Below the pieces are notes generated by a model, which was not told where the DNA came from, did no database searches, and saw only the letters and a list, made by a program, of their open reading frames with translations. From the NCBI RefSeq assembly GCF_047511655.1, contig NC_133386.1, positions 171,947,146 through 172,011,145 of the forward strand: a stretch of 64,000 nt of DNA. The letters are read 5' to 3'. Of the stretch, positions 30,186 through 42,389 are shown piece by piece (the stretch's first letter is position 1; the number at the start of each line of letters is the position of its first letter). The translations under genes and the position numbers were made by a program. The stretch is from Castor canadensis. Taxonomy: Eukaryota; Chordata; Mammalia; Rodentia; Castoridae.

Positions 30186-30965
30186 TAGGCAACAACTTAG
30201 GAGATTGGCCAAAACCAACACACATTCATTGGGCATCTGCTATGATATAAGCCAAGCTCCAAGCCCCTGGCATTATGGAAAATGTAGAAATAAATTAGTC
30301 CCTGCCTTTAAGACACATATAAGACCCTCAGATGGGGAGAGATTTAAATCTTTAGCTGCAAAAGGAGATGACCAAGAGCTCCATGGGTGGTTTACTCCCT
30401 GAGTACCATACTGTCGTCACAAGGCAGTAGCTTGGCCCAGGCTGACTGTGGACAGGGCCAGATTGCTGTCCACAGCCTGATACATAAAGGCTTGCTTTCT
30501 ATTCTCTCTCTCGAAGTTGCTTTTAGAAAAAGCACCATTTTTTTTTTTTTGTCAACAATGAGATTACCCTTGTAGTCAACCTAGGAAATGTTAGTAGCAA
30601 ACTTTGATGGAGTGCTTGCTGTATGTCAGGAGATAGCATGCTTGATTTCAAGCATAGAGTGACTGTTCTCCAGGCATAGATATGCAAACAAATGACTAAG
30701 ATAAAATGTGGATAGAAATTGGACATGGGGAAGTGACAGTCAGAAGTCAGTTAAATCTCCTCTAAGCCCAGCAGGCTCAGTGACTTTGACCAAGCCCTAC
30801 ATCTTCTCTGGGCTTTGTTTTCTTTAATTATGAAGTAGGTTTGAGACTAGGGGAAGAGACGTTGTCTCTCTGACCTCCAAGTTGCCTTCCTCTTTTAAAA
30901 TTCCCTGACTGTTTGAACCTTCTAGAAATAATCCGTACTCCATAGACAAAGTTCTCTTTGACCTG
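30186..30965. other. Mostly unassigned; MIR-like relic
   Basis: A weak sense MIR pattern lies at about 30765-30905 ('GTGACTTTGACCAAGCCC', 'CTCTGGGCTTTGTTTTC') and an antisense-like one at 30600-30670. A poly-T run lies at 30538-30550. The rest is unrecognised. Confidence 0.4.
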
Positions 30966-31420
30966 CATATTAGTTTTCTAGGGATGCCTTAACAAAGTAC
31001 CACAAACTAGGTGGGCCAAACAAAAATCTATTGTCTCACAGTCCTGGAGGATGGGAAGTCACAGATCAAGGTAATCTCAAAGCAGATTGGTTCCCATGAG
31101 GGAGAATCTGTTCCATGCATCTTCCCTAGCTTCTGGTTTGCTGGCAATTTTTGATATTCCTTGGCTTGTAGAGCTCTGTCTTCATGTTCACATGGTGTTT
31201 AAGTGTATCTGTGTCCAAATTTCCCCTTTTGATAAAGACACCAAATTATTAGTATAGGGAGTCCACCATGCCTTCGCACAACCTCATCCTAACTGTATCA
31301 GTTATAGCTAATTAAATTTGTAAAAACCTTATTTCCAAATAAGGTCACATTCTGAGGTGTTCGTGGTAAGACTTCAAAATAAGAATTTGGGAGGGATGCA
31401 TATCAACTTGTAATCATCTG
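30966..31420 (-). mobile_element. MLT1-type MaLR LTR (antisense)
   Basis: Reverse-complement MLT1: 'TATTAGTTTTCTAGGGATGC', 'CTTAACAAAGTACCACAAAC', 'TGTCTCACAGTCCTGGAGG', 'TGGCTTGTAGAGCTCTGTC', 'ACCTTATTTCCAAATAAGGT', 'CACATTCTGAGGTG' and 'GACTTCAAAATAAGAATTTG'. Nearly full-length solo LTR. Confidence 0.85.
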
Positions 31421-32384
31421 TTTTACTCTTGCCTTGGTCCATTCTGATCCAAGATAGTGAATAATTCTCACTTCATTTGCCAGTTCTGATCAATTGGAGT
31501 GATTACGTGGAGTGTTGAGTACAGAAGGGTTGTGATCTGACATCTAGGGTTACTGGGAAAGGTGATTAGAATTGGTTTGGACTTTTTGTTTTGTTTTGTA
31601 TTATTTTGACATGAATATAGGATATAAGGAATAAGGGTTTGTTCTATGTCAGTCTACCAGAGGAACAGGAGACTTAAGAATCCCACTGCCCCCTTGTTGT
31701 TACTATAATCTTTGCAGGGCCATCAGGCTTATTCCAGAGAAGAATCAAATCTCCCACAGGACCCAGCTATTCTATGGTGGAGGGGTTAGCATTTAGAGAG
31801 ACATAATTATCTGCCTTTTCTGAGTGTTTTCCCTGTTGAGATGGAGGGTGAGAAGTTGCTCTGGCTGAAGATCTGCAGCTGGAACCAGATAGAAAGTAAA
31901 CTTCTGGAAGCAACAAAAATGAATTCTCACTCCCGCTCTTACCACAACATCAAAACCACCAGAGGATGGCAGCTGCTGTGGAAATCTAAGCAAGTGGATG
32001 GGTGTAGCTCCAGCTAGCCAAGTTTAGCACTGGAGCTAAGAGACTGGTAACAGTGGGAAACCAGCTGTCTGTGTCACTGTGGACACAAAGGAATTACTTT
32101 GCAGACACAGAGAGATAGTAACTGGGAACCTTAGAGGTAGTGTGGACTATCCAGGGAAACCTTCATCCTTGTTCATCTGCCAAGGCTCTTGAGGGAAGCC
32201 TGGTAGACAGACCCCAGCCTAATACCAGAGGAAATTCAATAGAGGGCCTTCATCTCAAGACTTTGATCTGAAGGACAGTTGTTACTGACTTGAAACTATC
32301 CATATCAGAAGAGTAGGAGTGGTCAGACTCAGGCTTTGGTTCACAGGCTTCCCGTTGATAAAATTTACATTCTCTTCAGTGGTA
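31421..32384. other. Unassigned, apparently unique sequence
   Basis: Nothing recognised; purine/pyrimidine balanced, with no supported open frame. Confidence 0.4.
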
Positions 32385-32788
32385 TGACAGACCGATTGTG
32401 TTAATGACACATTTTTTCATTGTCCCCTGAACCCACCCTTTTGGTAACACCCTCCCACAATGATTCTTGGGTTAGTCATGTAACTTGTTTTGACCTCCAG
32501 CAAAAGCTTCGAAAGGACTTGCCCTCCTTAACCCATGCCTAGCTAGTCTGCTGGAGTAAGTCAGAGGCACATCCTATACCAGCTATTCCCAGTCACTAAC
32601 ATACTGGCCACAAGCACATGAATTCATCCAGCTGACTTCAGCCAAACATAGCCCAGATCAGCAGAACTTACCCGGATGAGCTATATAATTTTGAGGAATA
32701 ATTGTGAGGAATAAGGAATGACTGGTGTTTTACACCATTAAATTTTGAGCCAGTTTGTTATACAGCACTAACTACTACAAATGTCTCC
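32385..32788 (+). mobile_element. Old LTR (MaLR-like) fragment
   Basis: The 3' part shows a typical old-LTR ending: 'CTTCAGCCAAACATAGCCC', 'GATCAGCAGAACTTACC', then 'TACACCATTAAATTTTGAG' and 'TTTGTTATACAGCACTAAC'. The start is uncertain; no internal region. Confidence 0.55.
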
Positions 32789-33593
32789 CTCATGCAGGGG
32801 TAAAGAGGTAATGTCATTGATTGAGCTTAAGCTGTGTCTACTGTTGGAACTCAGTCATGACTAGGAAAGTAAGGGGCAGGGCTGGTAGAGGGCTGTTTGC
32901 ATGTGGTACCTTCCAGGAAGAGCACTCATCCCAAGGAAAGAACAAGCCAAGCAGAGAAGGTTGGCCTGGGAACAAAGACTTAGTCATCAGAAGCTGAGAA
33001 AATCCACATGATGTCTGTCATTCTATTGGGTCCTCTGACTTGGGCCTAGGGAAGTCTTGTCTGAACCTCACAGTGACAGGTACAAGGAGGAGGTGGTAGA
33101 CAGGGTTATTCCACTAACAGCTCTGTAGGACACTGTGACACAAGCACCCCAGCTTTAGAATCCATGGAAAGAACTGTAAAGCTAACACAGCAAAAGATCT
33201 CTGTGGACAAAGAAAAGGTTGGCATCTAGAATATTCCTGAACCTTAGTCAAAAACAGCACTGCCTGGGGGGAGAAGGTGGTACCAAAAGAAGAGAACTCT
33301 GTCACATGTCTCTAAATAGCTACACTAATCCATTATCTCATTCATTTATGTACTCAACAAACACTGACATCTATTCTGATCACCTTGTGTTACGTTAGTT
33401 AAACTCAGGGGAGACAAATGCATTCATAAGGTGAGGCCCCTTCCCACATAAAGCGCCCACCGCCTGGTTCATATTAAAAATAGATTTATCCATGTATTCT
33501 GATTGATTGGTTCTGCCTGCCTCGAGTACTCTGAGGAACAGTTGAAAGGCTGCACCCTAATCAGATGACGGCTGTGACTGATTAGCAATGTCT
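32789..33593. other. Unassigned, apparently unique sequence
   Basis: No feature recognised. Confidence 0.4.
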
Positions 33594-33606
33594 GCTTTGG
33601 CCACAT

Positions 33607-33726
33607 TCTTGTTTCTGGGTTTTTGAGACAGGTTCTTGCTCTGTGACCCATGCTGGCCTTGAACTGTTGATCCTCCTGCTTCTACTTTCCAAGTGCTGGC
33701 ATTACAGGCATGTACCACTACTCTCA
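33607..33726 (-). mobile_element. B1 SINE (antisense) with 13-bp target duplication
   Basis: Reverse-complement B1: 'TTTTTGAGACAGGTTCTTGC', 'CATGCTGGCCTTGAACTG', 'CCTCCTGCTTCTACTTTCC', 'AAGTGCTGGCATTACAGGC'. It is flanked by GCTTTGGCCACAT at 33594-33606 and 33727-33739, a perfect 13-bp duplication. Confidence 0.92.
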
Positions 33727-33739
33727 GCTTTGGCCACAT

Positions 33740-34348
33740 ATTTGTAAACCTGAAATTCTGGGTTTATGTCCTGGATCTATAAATAGCATCTAGTCAGAGA
33801 CCCATGAACTCGCCCACTAGCATGCCATATATGGAAAATCCTCTCCTACTTCCTCTGTTGAGACTGAGTGATGAACTGAGAAACTGATCCTGTGGTTCTG
33901 ACCAGGCATTCTTCTTTTTTGACAAACTGTTCCTCCCCATAAATCAGAAAGATAATCCTCAGAAAGAGGATGGGGTAGGATGGGGTGTGGATGGGGAAAC
34001 TCATGTACAGTGACAAAAATACTCCACCTTTCTCCAACAGAGTGATGATGGGCTTCATGTGGGAGAACACAACCCAGCCTTAAAAATAAGCAATGGAATG
34101 ATACCAGCCCATTCTGACATGATACCACATGGACAACGAAACAGAAAATCCGACCAGTCAGGTTTCTTGTGTTTATCTAGTCTGAATGTGGTTAATCTGT
34201 TGATATCCTCGGGAACCCATAGGAACTGGAAAGTGATGGGCAGAACTGTCAATGGTGTTTAATAAACATTGTGGATGACTCTCCAGTCTCCTCACTGATG
34301 TGCAATACTCACTCAACTGTGGGGGACAAGCCCATCAAAGCTGAATGC
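33740..34348. other. Unassigned; small G-rich minisatellite
   Basis: About three GGATGGGG-type units occur at 33967-33995. Otherwise no repeat or gene is recognised. Confidence 0.4.
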
Positions 34349-34868
34349 TTAAAGAAATGTAGTATATTTACACAGAAGGAAATTATTCAGTCATAAAGAA
34401 GCATGAAATCTTGTTATTTGCAGCAAAATGGATGGAATTAGAGGAATTTTATTAAGTGAAATAAGCCAGGCACGGAAAGGTAAATACTGTATTTTCTCTC
34501 TTTAAATGTGGAAGTTAAAAAAAAAATCAACCTAAATGTAGACTACTGATTACTAGAGATTTGGAAGGGAGAGGGGGAAGAGGCATAAAGGACAATGATT
34601 GCCAAAACCCAGACCCTAAGAATAGGCTCTGGTGCTCCACACACAATGAGATGACTAGAGCTTATACCAAACTATTGTATATTTACGAAGATCTGGACGA
34701 GAGAGGCTTCAAGATTGTAAACATGAAGAAATGAGGAGAAGAAAATGCTAATCACCCTGATTTGATCAGTGCATGCTGTATGCATGTGTTGAAGTGTCAC
34801 CCTGACCACATTAACATGTATAATTAGTACATGCTAATCAGAAAAATAAAAATTAAAAAAATATTTAA
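34349..34868 (+). mobile_element. L1 3' end (ORF2 tail and 3' UTR)
   Basis: 'TTATTCAGTCATAAAGAAGC', 'AAAATGGATGGAATTAGAGG', 'AGTGAAATAAGCCAGGCACG' are the L1 ORF2 C-terminal tail. An A-rich 3' UTR and a final AATAAAAATTAAAAAAAT tail follow. 5' truncated. Confidence 0.85.
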
Positions 34869-35004
34869 CATTTACTGCATTATCCTGTCCTGGAAGTTCT
34901 ACTTGTTTTGTAAGCCAATTAGAACTCAAAAGATTGAGTTCTTAATTGAACATGGTTTTTGTGATCAACAATGCCCATCCTCAAAGCTCTGCCCTGCCAA
35001 TCTT

Positions 35005-35165
35005 TAATCACATGACTTTGGGCAAATACCCTAAGCCCAGTGTCATCATTTGCAAAATAGGAGTAATAATAGTGTTTTGGCAAAGACTGAACGGATGTGT
35101 AAAGTGCTCAACAGAAAGTCTGGCATGCAGTAAATTCTCAGTCAGTGATAGCCATATTTATTAGC
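35005..35165 (+). repeat. MIR SINE
   Basis: 'CATGACTTTGGGCAAATACC', 'CATCATTTGCAAAATAGGAG', 'TGTAAAGTGCTCAACAG', 'TGGCATGCAGTAAATTCTCA' in sense MIR order. Confidence 0.8.
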
Positions 35166-35248
35166 AACAAAGTTCAGAAGGTTTTTGGTTCATCACCCAC
35201 AGCTTATCCCCTTTCTTCCTTTGCCTTTGTACTCACAAGCTGCATTGG

Positions 35249-35590
35249 GCTATGGTCTAAATGTTTGAATTCTATGGTCTGAAATTCATATGCTGAATGC
35301 GACCTCCAAGGTAACGGCAGCTTTTGGAGGACATGAAATTTGAATCCTCATGAATGTGATTTGTGTTCTTGAAAAAGAGATCTAGGAGAGACCCCTTGTC
35401 CCTCAGTCACATGAAGATACAGCAAAATAATGGCTGACCATGAACCAGGAAGGGTGCCCTCATTTCACCAAGACAGATGGAGCCTTGATCTTGAACTTCT
35501 CAGACTCTATAACTGCGAGAAATGAGTTTCTGTTATTGATAACCCACTCAGTTATGGCATTCTGCTATGGCAGTTTGAAAAGATCAAGAC
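35249..35590 (+). mobile_element. MLT1-type MaLR LTR
   Basis: Sense MLT1: 'CTGAAATTCATATGCTGAA', 'CACATGAAGATACAGC', 'GAGCCTTGATCTTGAACTTC', 'CTATAACTGCGAGAAATGAG', 'CAGTTATGGCATTCTGC'. Solo LTR. Confidence 0.8.
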
Positions 35591-35796
35591 AGCAAGACTC
35601 TAACTCCCCTTGACTGAAGCTCTGGGTGTAGGCCCTGCATGGGGCTGGGTTCTTCTCTTTCCCCAGCTCTGCCTTTGCTGCCCTGTAAGCATAGGTTGTG
35701 TGGTTGTGCACACACCTCCAAAAGGAGGTACTGTTTTCCTGCAGCCCAGCTCCCACTTCTAGGCCACTCTTGGCATGAGTCACTACAGACAAAGCC

Positions 35797-35830
<34 letters not shown>

Positions 35831-35991
35831 ACGTCCCCAATCATCGTGTCACTGCATAATGAGAATGACTGGCAGGGGAGAAGCAGAGCTGCTCCAGCCA
35901 AAGCCAACAGCACCCAGGGAGCCAAACCACTTCTGGCCAAGGCCTATTTATACTGCGAATATAGCCAGTGGCTGCTGGGAGGTTAATACCT
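35591..35991. other. Unassigned stretch around a TG repeat
   Basis: Contains a (TG)n at 35799-35828 and an AT-rich CCTATTTATAC word at 35942-35952 (MEF2-like or TATA-like). A minus-strand open frame with a hydrophobic start lies here but is not called (it starts at TTG and runs through the microsatellite). Confidence 0.4.
35799..35828 (+). repeat. (TG)n microsatellite
   Basis: About 14 uninterrupted TG units followed by CGCACG. Confidence 0.97.
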
Positions 35992-36872
35992 GATATAGGG
36001 AACTCAAAAAACTAAATTCTCCCAAAATTAATGAACCAATAAAGAAATAGGCAAGTGAATTAAACAGAACTTTCTCAAAAGAAGAAATTCAAATGGCCAA
36101 AAAACATGAAAAGATGCTCACCGTCCCTAGCAATAAAGGAAATGCAAATCAAAACCACACTAAGATTCCACCTCACCCCGTTAGAATAGCCATCATTAGC
36201 AACACCACCAACAACAGGTGTTGGCGAGGATGCAGGGGAAAAAGGAACCCTCTTACACTGCTGGTGGGAATGTAGACTAGTACAACCACTCTGGAAAAAA
36301 ATTTGGAGGCTACTTAAAAAGCTAAATATTGATCTACCATTTGATCCAGCAATACCACTCTTGGGGATATACCCAAAAGACTGTGACACAGGTTACTCCA
36401 GAAGCACCTGCACACACATGTTTATTGCAGCACTATTCACAATAGCCAAGTTATGGAAACAGCCAAGATGCCCCACTACTGATGAATGGATCAAGAAAAT
36501 GTGGTATCTATACACAATGGAATTTTAGGCAGCCATGAAGAACTAAAGCAGATACCTTAAAGCAACTGAGGCCAATATGAGAAGGGGACCAGGAACTAGA
36601 GAAAAGGTTAGTTCGAGAAGAATTAACTTAGAAGGTAACACACATGCACAGGAAATCAAGTGTATAGCTATCCTTGTCTCAACTAGCAAAAACCCTTGGT
36701 CCTTCCTATTATTGCTTATACTCTCTCCTCAACAAAATTAGAGATAAGGACAGAATAGTTTCTGCCTGGTAGCGAGGGGTAAGGGGAGGGTAAGGGGGGG
36801 CGGGTAAGGGGAGAGAAGTGACTCAAACATTGTATCACATATGAATAAAATAAAAATTTAAAAAAAAAACCC
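35992..36872 (+). mobile_element. L1, younger 5'-truncated copy with A tail
   Basis: Well-preserved L1 ORF2 3' part: 'AATGAACCAATAAAGAAATA', 'ATGCAAATCAAAACCACACT', 'TTGGCGAGGATGCAGGGG', 'GGGATATACCCAAAAGACTG', 'GGCAGCCATGAAGAA'. A 3' UTR with a strong G-tract (36775-36810) follows, then 'CACATATGAATAAAATAAAA' and a poly-A tail. Still broken by stops, but the least diverged L1 3' end in the window. Confidence 0.9.
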
Positions 36873-37071
36873 TGAAACCACAAGGCTCAGGCACAGCCAC
36901 ATCTGTCAGACTGCTCTGGTCAGTGTGGTAGGGGTAAATTTTAAGAAGTTTCACTGGATAAGGGAGGCAGGAATGAAGAGCTCTAGTCTTTGCTCTCTGG
37001 CCTTTAGTTTTCTTTATTCTTTAGGAAAACAAGATATCTACCCCACCATGTGATAAGGTGGGTAAAGCAGG

Positions 37072-37185
37072 GGTTTTGATGCTTATCTCTGCAGCCTTCA
37101 CTTATGTGTTCCTGGGCAAGTCTCGCAGACTTCCTGTGTAGCCTCAAATTCCACATCTGTACGTTGGGGTCAGTCACAAGTTTGA
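37072..37185 (+). repeat. MIR SINE
   Basis: 'GTTCCTGGGCAAGTCTC', 'CTCAAATTCCACATCTGTAC' in MIR sense order; the flanks are diverged. Confidence 0.6.
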
Positions 37186-39900
37186 CATGAAGGTCGTGTG
37201 CAGTGATGTGTGCCTTGGCAGTATGTGCACAAATATTTTGTTTGCTTATTTCTTTCTCCCTGTACCACCTTCTTTTTCCTTCATCCTATCTACTTATTTT
37301 TTCCTTTATTTCCTTTTTTCTAAGCCTATACCTTAGACCAAGAATTTTCAAAGTGTTTTTACCAAAATAACTTTAACAATTAAAAAAGAGTTAGCCTAAA
37401 ATGCCCAATACAAATGTGAAATTTCATTGACATCTTGCCTATTTCTAAGATTCATGTGAATCTTGGATTCAATTTTATCACATTATCTGTGTGACTCATT
37501 TTCAGTTTTTGATCAAAACAACAGAGTCTATTCTAGCTCACTCAGGCAGAACAAAAACTTAAGGGTAATTGTGAATTTTCTAGGAGATCTAGAGTGCTAA
37601 GCTCTGTCCATACTGGATGATGAAACCATCCCTCAGGGACTGCCCCAGGGAATACCCAATGGGGTTAGCCTTGGCCATAATACCCAGCCTGTTCCAAACA
37701 CAGCTGCTTGCTCAGTCTCCACTAAGAACTGGGAACAGAAGCTCTGCCACTGCCTCATGTGGAAAACAGTATCTCGGCCACAATGCTGCCCAAACTGAAA
37801 TTTCTCAAGGTCCCTTCCCCACACCAATCTCTGTCAAGTTGAAATGTTACATGGTTGTGTTTGTATGGTACATCCTAAGACACAGCCTATAGCCTAATTC
37901 CAAGGGAAGATAGAAGAGTGAATTCCAGCTTCTGCTTTGTGGAAAGGCTTACAAGGTAGGACATTTTCCCAACACAGAAAAGACTTTTGGGACATATATG
38001 ACATCCTTCCTACAGCTTAATATTTTTTAATCCTCAGTCTACGAGGTAAATGAATGCTTCATAAATGTACTTCCAGTTTTCCTAAGCTATTTCTCCTTTT
38101 GATAGTCTGTGTATTCCCATAGACACATGAACTCCTGTTGAAAAATCAGGCCTAAGGGCCTCCAGAGGCATTGCCCATCTTTGTTGAGTGACACAGGGTT
38201 AAAGAAGTGAGTCATGACCAAGAGAGCAGAGTTTCCACTTGTACGTTCTACTCCTAGGAATAGAATAATGTTCAAAACCTTTTGAATAACAACAGGTACA
38301 TTACTGTCATGTTAGGCCAACAGAGCTGGCCTAACTATGCCCTTTAACTATATTGGAGTCACCAGTCTCACTGTGAAGACCATGTCCCAATGTCTCCTTT
38401 GGTGGCTTTCCATGTCTTCCTCCCACCCTTTCCCCCTATAGGTTTAGCTCCTATGTAGTAAAAGAAATTTGGACCCACTGAACATTCATGGCTGATTTTG
38501 TTCATAGTAAAGGCTTAAGTACCTCCTCCAGCATGGTTAATAACTTCTGCTAAGAATGGAACTCACAGGGAACAGTCCTGAAGAACCAGTACTCTCTTCT
38601 TGGGATGCTGACTTTCCTTATTTTTATGACCTGAAATTTCATCCTCTCCATTAGGAGAAAGTCCAAGGCTATAATTGAATGTTTGAGAGAAAACAACACA
38701 TGATTCAAATTTCCCTGTGGCTGAAGGTGGTGGAATCACTAACAATGGTGGATGACATCCTTTCTGCAAAATTTGGGATGACATTCTTCTAAAAGCACAG
38801 CCCTGTCATTGTTTGGAACTGAATCTCTTGCTAACCTGTCTAGGAAGTGGACTCTAAAACCACTGGCTAGATTTCAAGTATGTACATGTAGAATGAGGGA
38901 TCTTTCTCCACTTGATTACTAGAAATGGAGTCCGAGCAAGAGCCTAAAACTGCAAAGTATAGTCATAGTTTTCTCATCTAAAAATAGAAAGGTATCTGTT
39001 GTATAAAAGACAGAATCTTGGGGGTCATAGTCCAGGAAAGAGATTACTCTGGATATAGTGGCAACAGGGTCTTAACTGAGTGGGACCCCAGTTCCCTGCT
39101 TGGGGAGGAGCCCCATCTCTTGATATATGAGCTCTTGATCCTTGAGCAAGACCCTCCTGCTGCTCAGCACACCTATATTTTCCATGGTCCTGCTCAGACC
39201 AGTGTGCCAGGCTGACAAAGCTTGCTTTTGGCCCAGACCTGGAGATGTTAATACTGTTTGTACTTGCTCTAAGAATAGCCAGTGCTTTAGAAGAGGCAGG
39301 AGATAGACACTTCAGGTGGTCCCAGATGTATTTGCTGAATAGACAAATTCTCATATGAATCTGAAATTTGAAATATGACTTGCATTTCCTGAGAGCACAC
39401 TGGTCAGGGTGGCAAAGATGATATGGTGATCACAGCAATAAATCCCTGGTCTCACCTGCTATTACATGCTTCCTATCTTCCCAGTGTCACTGCAGTATTT
39501 CTGAGCACTCTTGGGGCTATGTCAGGTATGCTCATAAGTGCACCCTTGTCATTTCTATTTTGTGCCCACCACTTTACTCTCATCCACCTCTGCCACACCT
39601 TCGGTGCCATATTTTGGCTATGATTTTTCTTCAGTCGGCAGCCAGTGGATGAGTGCTCATGCCCAAGGCTTCCTCTGTTCAGGCCCACTGCTGAACTCCA
39701 TGGTGCCTGAAAATAGTTGGTGCTCAATTGTTTCCCACAGCTTGTCTTTCTCCAGAACGCTCACATTGAGTACATATGAGGCTAGACTCAGTACTGATGT
39801 AGCCCTAACATCACTACACTGGATCCAGAATTATCCCACCCTTTGCAAAACAAATGCTTTGTGATCAGGTCAAGCTTCTTTGTTGAGATTCTCTCTCTCC
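37186..39900. other. Long unassigned stretch
   Basis: About 2.7 kb, mostly unrecognised. T-rich near 37235-37325. A weak L2-like pattern occurs toward 39690-39740 (GGTGCTCAATTGTTTCC). A perfect 9-bp inverted repeat lies at 38311-38335. No supported coding region. Confidence 0.4.
38311..38335. repeat. Perfect 9-bp inverted repeat, 7-nt loop
   Basis: GTTAGGCCA at 38311-38319 and its exact reverse complement TGGCCTAAC at 38327-38335 surround ACAGAGC. It could form a small hairpin or be a dyad protein site; function unknown. Confidence 0.6.
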
Positions 39901-39902
39901 AT

Positions 39903-40050
39903 AGGGTTCCAATTCCAGTTCTACGGCCAACTTGCTGAGTGATCTTGGGCAAAATATTTAACCTTTCTGGGTTTCCATGTGCTTGTTTGCAAAATATGTG
40001 CTAGATGATTTCTCTAGGCCCTTCTATTCCAGGATTTGATGTTCCTTTGC
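39903..40050 (+). repeat. MIR SINE
   Basis: 'GAGTGATCTTGGGCAAAATA', 'TTTAACCTTTCTGGGTTTCC', 'GATTTCTCTAGGCCCTTC' in sense order. Confidence 0.7.
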
Positions 40051-40194
40051 AAGCAGAGTGCTTTACCAGCCAATACTCAAAAACACATTTGGTACTGCTG
40101 TGTCGAACATTGGCTAGGTGTTCTGTAAATAAGAAATTGTTATTTTCTTTCCTTTTTCTGACAATAAACAGGCCTCTCAGACTAATGCTCTGTT

Positions 40195-40800
40195 AAAAAC
40201 ACTCCAGTGACTTTCCATCACACTTTGGAAAAAAATCCAGACTTAGTGGCATCCTAGCCTGGTGATGTCACCTCATACTTCTTTTACCCTTGGTTAATTC
40301 ACTCCAGATGCACCAGCCTTCTTTCTGTCACTGGAACTGGCTGAGACACTGCCCCAGGGACTTATGCAAGTTTTTATCATCCACGAAGAAAGGTCTTCTT
40401 CCAAGAAACAATGACCAGCCCTTTTTTTACCATTCAGGTCCTCAGGATTCTTTGCTTGTTTTTTTACGCATATTTCTCCATCTTGTTCTGTTTCAGGGTT
40501 GGAGACTTATGGTCTCTGAGTCAAATCTATTGTCTACGGATGCTTTTGTGCTACAAAAGCAGAGTTGAGTGCTGTGTATGAGTAGCAGCAACAGACTACA
40601 CAGCTCAGAACACTGAAAATATTTACCATCTGCTCTTGCAGGAAAAGCTTTCCAACCCCTGCCTATCTCATTTATTCACACCAGATATCACTATCTGATT
40701 TATTAAGTCAATCTGTGCCCTTGCTTTTTGTTTTTTTCTCCCTGAGTAGAATGTAAGTGCCTACAAGTTAAGGAAGTCATCTATCTTGACCTGGGGTGAT
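40195..40800 (+). mobile_element. L2 LINE 3' end (sense)
   Basis: 'CCAGTGACTTTCCATCACAC', 'TCACCTCATACTTCTTTTAC', 'ATGCACCAGCCTTCTTTCTG', then a gap region and the 3' terminal part 'GAGTAGAATGTAAGTGCC'. Diverged and non-coding. Confidence 0.7.
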
Positions 40801-41440
40801 TTTGTTAGCCTGAAAGAGCCAATAAATAATGGCAGAGGAGATGGAGGTTATTTCCTTATGTTCTATGGAAACAAAAATGAAGTTTGGTAGACATCCTAAA
40901 ATAAACCCCGTGGTTTTTACTGCCTTCCCATAACCCACTGCCAAGCCCTTCTCTTTCAATTCTTGGCCTTATTCTGTCCCTTGTCAACTGACACTCCCAA
41001 TTGCCAGTGTCTTCTTGCCTTTCTCCCTGTCCACTGTCTCACCCAGGTCTTGGCCCTTTGTGAAACCTGTAGCCCTCCAGGGAGCAGCTCATTGCTAGAA
41101 AGCTAAGCAAGGGTGATACTGTATCTCTCTCAGATATTTATGGGCTAGACATGGTGAGCTCACCAATTCAGGTACAGTTTTTGAGGGAGCCTCACACTTT
41201 CCCAAGGTGAACTTTTCTATATGGGATCATTTGAAAAATTACTCTAAGTTCTCAGGGAATGGGATTCAGAGTCCAGGAGAAGTTTGAATCGATAGGAAGC
41301 TCTTGATGTCAACTATGGAGATTCTTAGGAATCTTAAAGTAATGCTTCTCAAACTTCTCCATGACAGTTCACCTAATGGCAGCAAGAGTGACACGTTTTC
41401 CCAGATGGAAATGGAGTTGATACTTACACTATATCTCTCC
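40801..41440. other. Unassigned non-coding stretch
   Basis: No recognised repeat or gene. Confidence 0.4.
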
Positions 41441-41554
41441 AAATTCTTTTTATTTTGATAATTTATCAGAACATTGTATTACATTTCATAATATGTTTTT
41501 AAAGAAATAATGAATTTTAAAAATTAAGATATCTACCCCAGTCACACATTTTGT

Positions 41555-42362
41555 TTAAAATTTTTTTAAAATTAGGATATTTTCATTATACAGAGGAGAT
41601 TCATTATGACAATTTCAAATAGGCTTATATTGTATATTGGTTAAATCGTCCCAACCATCTCTCTCCCTCAACTCCCTCCCTGTCCCACTTCAAGCAATTT
41701 CAAGAGATTTCATTGTTATAGTTTGTATGGGTGTATGGAGTCTATCAACCCCATTCCCTCACCTTAATCTCCTTCATTCACCTCCCCCCTTGCACAAGTA
41801 CCCCCCACCACTGCACTAATTTTACAGTCTTGTTTTTTGTTATTAATTTCTAAGTCACTGTTCAAAGGGGTTTCTCAATATATGCCCGCTGTGGGTATAC
41901 TTTACTTTGATCAGCTCAACCCCTTCCATTACTTGCCCTTACCCATTCCTTCCCACCCCCCTCCATTTTCAACAGCTTTTAATACACATCCTTAATTCCT
42001 CTACCTTCACAGATGTTATATTTTACAATATTGTTGATGCTCCATCATTCTCCTTTCTTTACCCTCTTTCCCCGAGTTCCATAGAGTAGTTCCACCACTA
42101 CATGCATGTTCTACATATGAATTTGTATATGATCATGTTTGTTTTTTGTATATGTTTATCTTTGGATCAATCTTCCACATATGAGAGAAAATATGTGGCT
42201 TTTGTCTTTCTGATCCTGGCTTACTTCACTTAACATGATATCCTCCAATTGCATCCACTTACCTTCAAACCACATGGTATCATTCTTCCTTATGCCAGCC
42301 ATGTATTTGCAATTTTCAAGCAAAATAACCGTCCATATCCATCTTTTGCACACTCCTGCCTA
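41555..42362 (-). mobile_element. L1 3' end (antisense)
   Basis: Begins with a T-rich head and a C-rich 3' UTR (antisense of the G-rich tract seen in the sense copies). Reversed ORF2 tail words follow: 'CACATATGAGAGAAAATATG', 'GATCCTGGCTTACTTCACTT', 'CTCCAATTGCATCCACTTAC', 'CCACATGGTATCATTCTTCC', 'ACCGTCCATATCCATC'. 5' truncated. Confidence 0.88.
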
Positions 42363-42389
42363 TGTTTATACTCCTGCTGATGCTAAGGC

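Noticed and set aside
35584-35940. Minus-strand 118-codon frame beginning with a signal-peptide-like hydrophobic stretch, with a TATAAATA word upstream
   Set aside because: It begins at TTG rather than ATG, runs straight through the (TG)n/(CA)n microsatellite as Thr-His repeats, and has no conserved domain or good splice donor before the repeat. Probably chance.
36775-36810. Interstitial telomeric repeat
   Set aside because: GGGTAA words are irregular and lie inside an L1 3' UTR, so they are not a (TTAGGG)n array.
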